DNA of 64,000 nt from Aldrovandia affinis (Eukaryota; Chordata; Actinopteri; Notacanthiformes; Halosauridae), in assembly GCA_029706075.1 (NCBI GenBank), contig JAINUG010000139.1:1843510-1907509 (forward strand), written 5' to 3'. Shown in pieces: positions 1 through 9,800 of the stretch (the first letter of the stretch is position 1; each line of letters starts with the position of its first letter). The notes below the pieces were generated by a model. It ran no database searches. It was given only the letters and a program-made list of their open reading frames with translations, and was not told the DNA's origin. Made by a program: the position numbers and the translations under genes.

Positions 1-411
1 GTCCTTCACTTGATGTTGCAGCTTGTTCGTCAGGTGGGGGTGGTACTGCCGGAACTGCTGGGACATTTTTGACTTTGACTTTAGAAAAAATCTATTCAGG
101 CTTCTTCTCAGCTGACCTTCTTAGCATTAGCTGTTAGATTTTTCTTGCCACCCTGCCATACAGACCAGTATTATGCAGTGCTCTTGATATTGTTGATTGA
201 TGCACTATTACTCCATTCTAAGTCACTGAACTCTGTAGCTCATTTAGAGTCATTGTTGGCCTCACAGTGGCTTCCCTCACAAGTCTACTCCTTGTTTGGT
301 CACAGAGTTCAGGAACAGCCTTTTCCAGGCAGGGTCTATGTGGTATGATGCAGCTTTCACTTCTTGAATATTGAGCCAACAGTGATCACTGGGATATTCA
401 AACCCTTAGAT

Positions 412-1110
412 CAGCGGTTCTCAAACTATGGGTCGCGACCCCACTTGGGGTCGCCAAAAAAATTAAAATTGAAAATATTATTATTATTTTTTTAACCATA
501 AGCATTTCTTGACATTTTTTTAATGAAAAACAAATTGCCTGTTTTTTCGTAAAATCTGACTTTTCTGTCCGATTATTATTATCTACCGACATGCATGAGT
601 TAAAAATACAAATAAAACAAAAAGGAATAAAATAAGTTATGACCCGAAATTCCTCACCTATGGCTTTACATGGACAGGACATGAGGAGGACCCAAGACCA
701 CAATGTGTCGTGTGTGGGGAAGTTCTAGCTAACGAGAGCTTTAAGCCATGTAAAATGCAACGCCACTTGCAAACTAAACACAGCGCATTACAAGCAAAGC
801 CGCTAGATTTCTTTCAGAGGAAACAAAAAGTTTTACAAGGACAGAAAACCGTGCTTAAAACTGCAACGGCAGCAAACGAACGGGGGCTACAGGCTTCATT
901 TGTCGTCGCAAGTAAGTCTGTTTTATTTGTTTTTCGTAAGGATATAGCCTGTGCATGCATTTGCTACTATTTTGGAAATAGACCACCAATATATGTTTCT
1001 GGACTAAAGTTTTTCAGCGTTGTAATTGCTGCAATCATTTATGTATGGGGTCGCGATTTTTTCACACCCATGAAATGGGGTCGTGGAGTAAAAAAGTTAG
1101 AGAAACCCTG
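412..1110 (+). mobile_element. hAT transposon remnant with BED zinc-finger fragment
   Basis: Terminal inverted repeats are CAGCGGTTCTCAAAC at the left and GTTAGAGAAACCCTG at the right, and the subterminal GGGTCGCGACC motif recurs near the right end. An exact 8-bp target duplication CCTTAGAT flanks it (404-411 and 1111-1118), the hallmark length for hAT. Between about 633 and 910 a + frame encodes the start of a ZBED5-like transposase: CVVCGEVL followed by MQRHLQTKH gives the C-x2-C ... H-x4-H pattern of a BED finger. The catalytic and dimerisation regions are missing, so the copy is non-autonomous. Confidence 0.88.
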
Positions 1111-1247
1111 CCTTAGATATTTGTGTGTATCCTTCTCCTAATCTATGCCTTTTGATAAGCATATCCTTGGCTTCCTGAGAATTTCTATATAATAATTTTT
1201 GTATTGTTCCTTCAAATTCACTACGCGCTCAATGATCCTCACAAAGA

Positions 1248-2779
1248 CAGGGCTGGATCTAGGCATAGGCAAACTACGCACCTGCTTATTGTCTAATTGC
1301 CACAGGGGGGCCCAGACAAAGGGATTAAAAAAGAAAATTAAAATATAAAATATTTTTTAACATTGAAATATTTTCAGATAAAAATTTCAATATAAAATTG
1401 TATTTCAATGTATTATTTTACAAGTATATTATCTTCATAAGTCACACACAACGTAAGCACCTTGCCATGTGCACGAAACGTCTTTCCTGTTCAGTGCAGA
1501 TCATGCTTGCTATGTTAGCAGTGTCCTTTCAGCAATGGTTTCGGGTGCAGCAGAACGCAATAAAGAGTTTTGCCAGTTTAGCTCAATGGTAAAGGGTGAA
1601 TAATTATCTGTGATGGGCATGTATAAGAAGCTCAGAGAGCTAGGCTTGGGCGATGCATTCCCCAGGTGGAAATATGCCTTCGTATCTGGCATTACCGATT
1701 CAAATTGCTCCGGAGAAAATTAGTTTTCTTAATTAAAACGCGTTAAAACGTACCCGAGATCAACAGTGAAGGAAAAGAAACTGGACACGTTTGCGTTATT
1801 GGCGATTGAGAACGAATGTGCCACTTCCCTAAGCAAGACATCACTAAGGACTGTATCGAAAGTCCGGAGAAAACATCTGTAAATATGAGTACTCTTTCCA
1901 TTTAAATACCTACCTATGAATAAGTAAAGACAAATAATAAAATCAAATGTAAAATGCAACAAAATAAATTAAACGTAATGGCTTATAGACTTATAAATAC
2001 ATGAGTAGCCTATCAAATTTCATATAAATATCTAAATATACATAAACCACAACAAAGTAAAATATGACAGTACCAGTCAAAAGTTTGAGTAGACCTGCTG
2101 GAAACTAGGTTTATCTCATAATTGACAATGTTTTACACCATATAAGTTTATTTAAATACTTAAAAATGACAAAAAACACATGTAACGATAAACAAAAGGA
2201 ACATCAAAGCAATGTTCAATAAAATGTAATTGAAAATTGAATCTTGGATTCCTCAAAATAGCCACCCTTTGCTGTGATAACAGCCTAACAAACACGGGCC
2301 ATTCGGTTAATAAGTTTCAGCAGGAAATCACCCGATATGTCTTCCCAGCTCTCCTGCAGCAATTCCCAGAGGCACTTGTGGGTTGCTTTGCTTTGACTGT
2401 TCTGTCCAGTTCATCCCATACAAGTTCTATGGGATTGAAGTCTGGACACTGGGCAGGCCAGGTCCTTAGTTTGAGTTGTCCTTCACGTTCCCCCTTCACC
2501 AGATAGTTCTTGCACAACTTCAAGGTGTGTTTCGGGTCGTTATCTTGCTCAAGAATGAAGGAGTGCCTGCTTAGCCGTAGCCCAGATGGAAGGTGTACTC
2601 AAACTTTTGACTGGTACTGTATACCTACCTAAACTAATAATAATATGTGGCAGTTAAAAGGTGGTTGGGTTTGTTTACAAAGTGTCTAAATGTGCGCACG
2701 TTTGTTGGGGAGATGGGGGCGGGGTGGGGCGGTAAAAAAAGGTTTGCCTAGTGTAATCTATCCATTTAATCCGGCCCTG
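1248..2779 (+). mobile_element. hAT-type element carrying a Tc1 insertion
   Basis: The left end CAGGGCTGGATCTAGGCATA and the right end ATCCGGCCCTG form imperfect terminal inverted repeats. The flanking 8-mers CACAAAGA (1240-1247) and TACAAAGA (2780-2787) differ at one base, fitting an old hAT target duplication. Around 1540-1590 a short frame reads SGAAERNKEFCQF, resembling a transposase N-terminus but stopping early. A related fragment is at 58495-58700. A Tc1 remnant sits at 2068-2619. Confidence 0.75.
2068..2619 (-). mobile_element. Tc1 transposon, internally deleted
   Basis: The ends are CAGTACCAGTCAAAAGTTTG and its inverted copy CAAACTTTTGACTGGTACTG. The right flank is TA; the left flank now reads GA, presumably a mutated TA. 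The minus strand (about 2523 to 2317) encodes the transposase tail, including WPAQCPDFNPIELVWDELDR, the region around the last catalytic acidic residue of Tc1 DDE/D enzymes. At about 0.55 kb it is far shorter than a complete Tc1 and cannot make an enzyme. Confidence 0.88.
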
Positions 2780-3144
2780 TACAAAGACAGGTGTTTTTAA
2801 TCTTGAAATCATAACAGTCACTGTTATGGCACACAGGCAGAGGCCAATCTCCTTATTGTGTGGCTTGATAAGGTCATGTTTTGCACCTGCATTCATTTAC
2901 AGTTGCCAGAGCACAGGGTTTGAATACTTTTGCAGTCAACATTTTTCAATGTTTATGGAAAATGGAAACATTTTTTATCCATTTTAAGTATATATATACT
3001 TTTTTCCCCCCACTGGTTTTCGCTTTTCACTTGTGAGGAGTAGGTTGTATTTATAACAGATATTGAAAGTGTTATAAATTAAAGCAACAAAATTATGAAA
3101 ATGATGCAAGGGTCTGAATACTTTTGCAAGGCACTGTATATATA

Positions 3145-3393
3145 CAGTGGTATTCTAAATTTTACACCACATCTCGGAAATGTCACCTTTTACAGCCTGA
3201 AATTAAAACATTTTAAATCAGCATTTTCCACCTTGCACATGAAAAAAGTGAGAGAAAAAAAATCTCCAAATTTCTGAACATTAATTAAAGATAAAAAACT
3301 AGAATAACTTGGATTGATCCATTTTAATTTCAGGCTGTAAAGGAACAAAAGGTGACATTTTTGAGACGGGGTGTACACTTTAAAGCAGCACTG
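3145..3393. mobile_element. Short inverted-repeat DNA element (Tc1-type MITE)
   Basis: The segment is bounded by TA on both sides and is nearly palindromic. The left half contains GTCACCTTTTACAGCCTGAA and the right half its inverted counterpart around 3328-3360. The right end is AAAGCAGCACTG. It has no coding capacity. It lies 8 bp from the end of the previous Tc1-like element. Confidence 0.75.
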
Positions 3394-3946
3394 TATATAC
3401 ATATAAAATGGGTAATGACCAAAGAACAAAAAGGGCATTTGTCATTGTCATGGTAACAGATAATGGAAAGGGACATGACCTGGGTCAGGTGTTCATTGGT
3501 CCATTACGCCAAAGAGTGAAGGGTGTGTAAAGCTATTGTATTTATTTATATATTGGTCTATTTATTTATTTAGCAGACACTCTCATCCAGAGTTTGGGGG
3601 CATGTTTAGATGGCAAGATGTAGAGACAGTTTTTTGTGGGAATTTGACCAGGGCACCAGAATTAATACCCACACTCTTTCTAAAAGTGTCATGGGGCCTT
3701 AAATAACTTCAGCGTGTCAGGACCTCAGTGTATCATCTCATCCGGAGGGCGGCACCTTTTACAGCACAGTGCCCCATCACTGTGGTAAGGAATTGGGTTT
3801 CTATTTGGTCCAGTGGGAAGACTGCCCCTACTGGCCCACCAACACCACTTTCAGGAGCAACTTCTAACCCTTTTTCACCGCGGTAACGTACCATACTGTA
3901 GCAAAATCTGGAATTGAGATCCTGCATTCCTATTGCCAGCAGAACA
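3394..3946. other. Intronic spacer with a SINE-tail fragment
   Basis: This is mypn intron. Around 3560-3600 there is an eroded copy of the conserved tail reading TTTAGCAGACACTCTCATCC, which ends several fish SINEs. I see no exon or RNA gene in the rest. Confidence 0.5.
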
Positions 3947-5310
3947 TTTTACATTTATATTTTAAGCATTTAGCAGACGCTCATATCCACAGCGACTCAC
4001 AACAAGTGCATTTAAAATGGAAAGAATAATCACAGCTAGCTCAAGAGATCAGGGCCCGTATTCACAAAGCATTTTATCTTACCACTAGGAGTACTTCTAA
4101 ATCGCACTAAAACCTTTTAGTTAGGAGTCCCACCTTAAAACCTATTCACAAAGCTCCAAAGACCAACTCATACTAAGGAATTCCTAATATTGTCAAGCTA
4201 AGAGTGAGGGCGGGGTTGACGTCGTTGCTAGGGATGACGTTGTTTCTCATGAACGAGCTTACGCAGAATTGCCACAGCGATTGGCTGATATAGGGGATGG
4301 GTCTCTGCTCGCGTACGGATCAACCCCCACGGTTCGGCACGCATATGATCCACGGATTAATAGCTAAATTGAACCATCATAGAGAAATACAAATACTGTT
4401 ATATAAACCATATATGTTTTGGTTTGCTTTGTTTTTCATACTAAATGCCTTTCTGGGAGGCATGTTTTTAGAAACGCGACCGAATTAAATAGAATTGAAA
4501 CATTAGCGATCTTTTATTTTTTATTTAATTAATTCAGGCATAAGGCCACCCTAGTTACATCGCCTAAGGCGTACTGAATAAAAAAATGTATTTTGTGAAA
4601 TTTTCGAATAAAGATTTAGTGAAATAACTTAAATTGAAAAACTGAAATTATCATTCATTAAATTCCTTGAGAATAGTTCCTGGCAATTTTTGGTGGAAAT
4701 GCGCCTTTGGTCGCCGTTATTATTATTTTTTGCTGACCCGAAAAATGATCCGATGCACCCCTATTATATTCTAATAAAGATACTCAAATACAAATGTACG
4801 CTACGTGTCACTGATTTAACATGAAACCAAGAATACCGACTAGTCAATTGGTTACATGTCTGCATCTTGTAAACAATCACCGGGTATCTATATATAATAT
4901 ATATAATATTATATATATAATACCCTCGCGATTGAGGCGGTATCTTTTTATGAGCTCTGTATCATTCAATATCTCCAGTGTTGACGCGATTGCGACAACG
5001 ATTGCCGCCAGCAGCAGATTTTTGGATCGCCGTGAGTAGGTCTTTAGCGACTTAGAAGTCCTCTTGCCTGCTTCTAACTTCTCCTGGACTTAGGAGCTGT
5101 TTTTAGCTCTCAAACCCTTTGTGAAATACTCTTATTCCAAAAATGTAGGACTCCTAAATTTATGAGTGACACGCCCATTATTTTTCGGACTTGCTCCTAA
5201 ATTCCGGAGTTACGACCAACTTTTACCCTTAAAATTCTTTGTGAATACGGGCCCAGTACAGTAACAACACAATAGATTCCATCGTAAATATATGCACACC
5301 ACACCTATAA
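3947..5310 (-). mobile_element. tRNA-derived SINE tail, split by a long-TIR element
   Basis: Positions 3947-4051 carry GCATTTAGCAGACGCTCATA and onward sequence matching the SINE copy at 21129-21302. The match stops at GAGATCA (4051), and sequence resembling the continuation resumes at 5255. The 1.2-kb element at 4052-5254 therefore inserted into an existing SINE. Orientation is judged from the position of the conserved tail. The tRNA-like head is not visible. Confidence 0.6.
4052..5254. mobile_element. DNA transposon with GGGCCCGTATTCACAAAG inverted ends
   Basis: The first 18 bases, GGGCCCGTATTCACAAAG, are repeated in inverted form except for the last few positions at 5237-5254 (CTTTGTGAATACGGGCCC). 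Inside, a + frame from about 4236 to 4361 ends in VRHAYDPRINS and a stop; it could be the tail of a transposase, but I do not recognise it. No clear target duplication is seen, at most one or two bases. The PIF/Harbinger superfamily is possible but unproven. Confidence 0.65.
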
Positions 5311-5340
5311 AACGGAGACAAAAGTTAGTACTTTTTAAAG

Positions 5341-5720
5341 TTAATAATATATTAAATGGAAGTGTAGTCTGAAGTTGTGGGTTTTTAGTCTCTTGTGGAA
5401 GATGGCCATCGATTCTGCAGTCCTGACTGAGTGTGGAAGATTATTCCACCACTGGGGGGGGGTCAGGGCAGAGAACAGGTGAGGCTGTGAGGAGCAGCTG
5501 CCAGGTTTCCAAAGGGACAGGACAGCCAGTTGGCCAGTGGAGGCAGAGTGGAGGAGTCTAGCTGGGTTGTATGGTGTGATCAGTGTCTGGAGGTAGGAGG
5601 GAGCAGCACCCCTTTTGGCCTGGTATGCCAGCACAAGTGATTTTAATTAAATTTGCTATAGGGAGCCAGTGAAATGTGGTGAGTGTAGTGGAAGCATTCC
5701 TGTAGTTCCTGAACCATTTG
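5341..5720 (-). mobile_element. Non-LTR retrotransposon 3' fragment
   Basis: The minus strand 5634-5341 encodes AKRGAAPSYLQTLITPY, then a region ending WWNNLPHSVRTAESMAIFHK and RLKTH. This matches the conserved C-terminus of CR1/L2/Rex-type reverse transcriptase ORFs. The 5' part is missing, as is usual for 5'-truncated LINE copies. It is antisense to mypn within an intron. Confidence 0.75.
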
Positions 5721-5872
5721 GTCCCTACTCTTGAGATGGTACCAGAGATTTTAAATTATAGTATACATGGTCCACTCCTGCCTTCTTTGGTGTCCTGGCC
5801 ACATTGCATCATGGGTAGGCTACCATAGAGAGCACTTTGAGCTGAATTTTCTGACTTAAATGCAGAAAATAC

Positions 5873-6040
5873 CTACATTTACATTTACATTTACATTTTA
5901 GGCATTTCGCAGACGCTCTTATCCAGAGCGACTTACACAATTTAGATTTCTTTACATACAATCCATTTATACAGCTGGATATTCAGGTTAAGTACCTTGC
6001 TCAAAGGTACAACAGCAGTGCCCCATACCTAATTATGTAT
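5873..6040 (-). mobile_element. tRNA-derived SINE, head missing
   Basis: (ACATTT)n is followed by TTCGCAGACGCTCTTATCCA and then GTTAAGTACCTTGCTCAAAG and CAGCAGTGCCCCA. This is the reverse complement of the 3' two thirds of the SINE at 30545-30764. The tRNA-like promoter region is absent or too decayed to see. Confidence 0.75.
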
Positions 6041-6653
6041 TTAGACTGCTCTGAGTTGGTCACAACTTAATACTTATATAAAAATATTTTTAAAAATCTC
6101 ATTCATCACAAGACACAATCCTACTGAAGTAGGATATGTCCTTAGTTTTCATATGATTGATGCTTATCATAAGTTTTATTAGGAATTGAATCATTTCGAG
6201 TGGGCCTGTACCATTTCGTGCTATGGAAAAGCAATAGGATTAGGATACAGGGTGGCATGGCTGCTGCCTCAACGTTATATTGAACAATAAACTCATTACT
6301 TATTTTACTAATACACTGATTTTCTGGTCTTTGAAAAGATTCTATTTGTAACATGCTCACAGGTATGAACCTAATACTTTACTTAATTGTATTTACGCAA
6401 TTAGCTTGGATATGTTTTCACCAAATATACTAAATACTAATCAAACACACTACATGCTACATACAGTACTTATAAGTTAAAAAAGGGATTTTTAAAAATA
6501 CTTATAATATATAATTTTTTGTGTTTGTTTTTGCTGTCTGAAGTAAACACAAGACAGCAAACGCTGTATCTCTGCGTTTGCTTTTGAGACAGATGACCTG
6601 GGCAGGTGGCGCTAATGGTGATTGTGTGATGATTGTGTTTTTGTCCCCTGCAG
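6041..6653 (+). other. mypn intron, no recognisable content
   Basis: AT-rich sequence without a supported gene or repeat. It ends in a polypyrimidine tract and the acceptor TTTTTGTCCCCTGCAG immediately before the first mypn exon in the window. Confidence 0.6.
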
Positions 6654-6875
6654 GAGTACCGGCTGTCTAACTTTGAGCAGAGGCTGATGAGCGAGATAGA
6701 GTTTCGGCTGGAGCGAACGCCGGTGGAGGAGTCCGACGACGAGGTGCAGCATGATGAAATCCCCACAGGGAAGTGCATCGCCCCCATCTTCGACAAAAAA
6801 CTCAGACACTTCCGGGCTATGGAGGGAGTGGCTATGACATTCACCTGCAAAGTAGTTGGAATACCCATACCAAAG
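6654..6875 (+). CDS. mypn: mypn exon a (linker and first half of Ig3)
   Basis: The acceptor is CCCTGCAG and the donor CCAAAG/GTGGAC; 74 codons, phase 0 at both ends. It begins EYRLSNFEQRLMSEIEFRL, a conserved palladin/myopalladin segment before the third Ig domain. An acidic stretch EESDDEVQHDE follows, then the domain start APIFDKKLRHFRAMEGVAM with the B-strand cysteine in FTCKVVG. The donor is weaker than consensus (GTGGAC) but the protein continues exactly in the next exon. Confidence 0.93.
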
Positions 6876-9800
6876 GTGGACAACACTTTGCTTAAACACA
6901 TTTTCTTCAAGAAACGTTAACGTGGTATGTAATGATATATGACATGCTCCAACTGTTTTTTTAGGTTTACTGGTTTAAGGATGGAAAGCAGATATTGAAG
7001 AAAAATGTACATTATAAGAAAATGAGAGAGGGAGATGGAACCTGTGCTTTACACATCGAGTCCACCACTAATGACGACGATGGAAACTACACTGTCATGG
7101 CTGCCAATCCTCAGGTATACACAGAACAGGCATCTGCTTTAAGTGGTATAGTGTACAGCTATACACTATATAAATCTGCATTAAGATGTCATCTTCTGTA
7201 GTGTTTTATGAGATTGGTGAATAGATTGAGGGGGATCTTTGACAATTCCTCCAAACAGAATCTTTCAAGATCCTTCATATCCTTTGGTCTGTACTTGTGT
7301 ACTGCCCTCTTCAATTAAAACCGCACATTTTGGATGGCCATTGCAAACAGTAATTTTGTGATCAGTTAACCATTTCTTGGTTGATTTTGAAATATGCTCG
7401 GGATAATTGTCTTGCTGAAAGATCAATTTGCGGCAAAGTTTCAGATGCCTGGCAGGGGAAACCAGGTTTTTGGCAAAAATGTCTTGGTACTTGCTGGATT
7501 TTATGATTCCATTGACCTTAACAAGAGCCCCAGGACCAGTAGATGCAAACAAAACACCATAACATCAAAGATTCACCACCTTATTTCACCATAGGTATAG
7601 GGCCTTTTCAACATAAGCGTCCTTCTTCCGACACAAAACCCCACTGCTGGTGTGCATGGCCAAAATGTTACAATGCTGATTTCCTCTTGCCAGGAAGCTG
7701 AAACTTGGCCACAAATTGAGCTTTCAGCAAGACAATTGGTGTGCATGGCCAACAAGGTACATTTTGGTCTCATCTGACCATAACGCAAATTGATCTTTCA
7801 GCAAGACAGATATACCAAACAATCATAAAACAGTAATTCAATAATTCTGTACTAGCATTTACCTCAAAGTAAAATAGTATTGACAAACTCTGCTAATGTG
7901 AGCCAGATATATCAGGACCTTGTATGTTCTACAGGGAAGAATCAGCTGCTCTGGTCATTTGATTGTCCAAACCGGTCCGGTCCGGGGTCGACTCACACCA
8001 ATGATTCATTCACAGAGGTGAGCACTTACGTATGCTACTTAGAGTAAAATAGATGGAACCAGTGCTGTACAGTCAGTACCAAAAAATGAAACATTTCAAT
8101 TAAATGATTTGTGAAAATGTACTTTTAAATGTTAGGGCAGGGTAACTACGCATGTACAATGTACCTAACATTTGTTAGCTAGTTATCTGGTGAGTTAGCT
8201 TTTAATGTCAGCTCATGGATTTTAATACTGTACCACAAATGACAAAGTTTTAACACAGCTTTCCTGCTGCTATATGTGGATTCCTAGAACAGTATTCAGT
8301 TAATGTTTGAGTAACTCCACTTCTCCTACATGAACCACATACTAGATCCACATACCACAAGAACCACATGCTGTGTGGCTCAGTAGGTAGAGTATGGCAT
8401 TAACAACGCTTAGGTTGTGGGTTCAATTCCCATTGGGACCACATATACAAAAAATGTATGCGTTCACTACTGTAAGTTGCTTTGGATAAAAGCGTCTGCT
8501 AAATGGCATATGTTAATACACTGCCCGTCCCCCAAAAAAGTCACACACTCTAATATTCCGTTGGACCGCCTTTAGCTTTGATTACGGCACGCATTCGCCG
8601 TGGCATCGTTTCAATAAGCTTCTGCAATGTCACAACATTTATTTCCATCCAGAGTTACATACATTTTTCGCCAAGATCTTGTATTGATGATGGGGGAGTC
8701 GGACCGCTGCGCAAAGTCTTCTCCAGCACATCCCAAAAATTATCAATGGAGTTAAGGTCTGGACTCTGTGGTGGGGAAATTCACTATATTCAGGTAGTCA
8801 GCTGACCTCATTCTTTGGGCACATAACGTTGCTGAACCTAGACCTGACCAACTGCAGCAACCCCAGATCATAACACTGCCCCCACAGGCTTGTACGGTAG
8901 GCACTAGGCATGATGGGTGCATCACTTCATCCGCTTCTTACCCTGATGCGCCCATCACTCTGGAACAGGGTAAATCTGGACTCATCAGACCACATGACCT
9001 TCTTCCATTGCTCCAGAGTACAATCTTTATGCTCCCTAGCAAATTGAAGCCTTTTTTTCCGATTACCCTCACTGACAAGTGGTTTTCTTAAGGCTACACA
9101 GCTGTTTAGTCCCAATCCCTTGAGTTCCCTTCGCATTGTGCGTGTGGAAATGCTCTTACTTTCACTATTAAACATAGCTGTGAGTTCTACTATTGATTTT
9201 TTACGATATGATTTCACCAAGCGTTTAAGTGATCGCCGATCACGATCATGATCTTTCAAGATTTTCTTCCGACCACATTTCTTCCTCGAAGATGATGGTT
9301 CACCACTATCCTTCCAGGTTTTAATAATGTGTTGGACAGTTCTTAACCCAATTTTAGTAGTTTCAGCAATCTCCTTAGTTGTTTTCTTTGCTTGATGCAG
9401 GCCTATAATTTGACCCTTCTGTGACTTTTTTTTTGGCCAGGCAGTGTATATTATTGTATATTATTATTACATCTGTACAGAGTGCGGTCCCGAGTTCAGG
9501 AGGCAGAGGATGGGGAGCCCATTCAGGAACGTTTCTTTCGACCTCACTTCCTGCAGGCCCCAGGGGACATGGTGGCTCATGAAGGAAGACTCTGCAGACT
9601 GGACTGCAAGGTAAACGACACAAATCTACAACTGATATAATACATATTATAATAATATGTGTTTGCTGTACAGCTGAATTCCACTCTCACTGACTCCCTG
9701 AGTACTAGAGCCCAGCCGGTCTAGACGATGCATCGGTCAGGCTCTAGTGTTTAGGGAGCCAGTGAGAGTTTAGCTTCTTTTAAAAAATCTTTTTCAGATT

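Larger units (their letters stand above)
130..3136 (-). mobile_element. Tc1/mariner-like element, broken up by two hAT insertions
   Basis: Three segments (about 130-411, 1119-1239 and 2788-3136) read as one decayed Tc1/mariner-type element of a kind common in fish genomes. Its right end is a run reading GGGTCTGAATACTTTTGC.. and finishing GGCACTG next to TA at 3137-3138, the typical target. The three pieces rejoin cleanly if the hAT elements at 412-1110 and 1248-2779 are removed with one copy of each 8-bp duplication. No transposase frame survives. The left end was not resolved and may extend towards position 1. Assignment to Tc1/mariner is from recognition of the repeat, not from a database search. 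Confidence 0.6.

Noticed and set aside
8365-8450. Functional tRNA gene
   Set aside because: A and B boxes are present but the acceptor and anticodon stems do not pair well, and a SINE body and tail follow.
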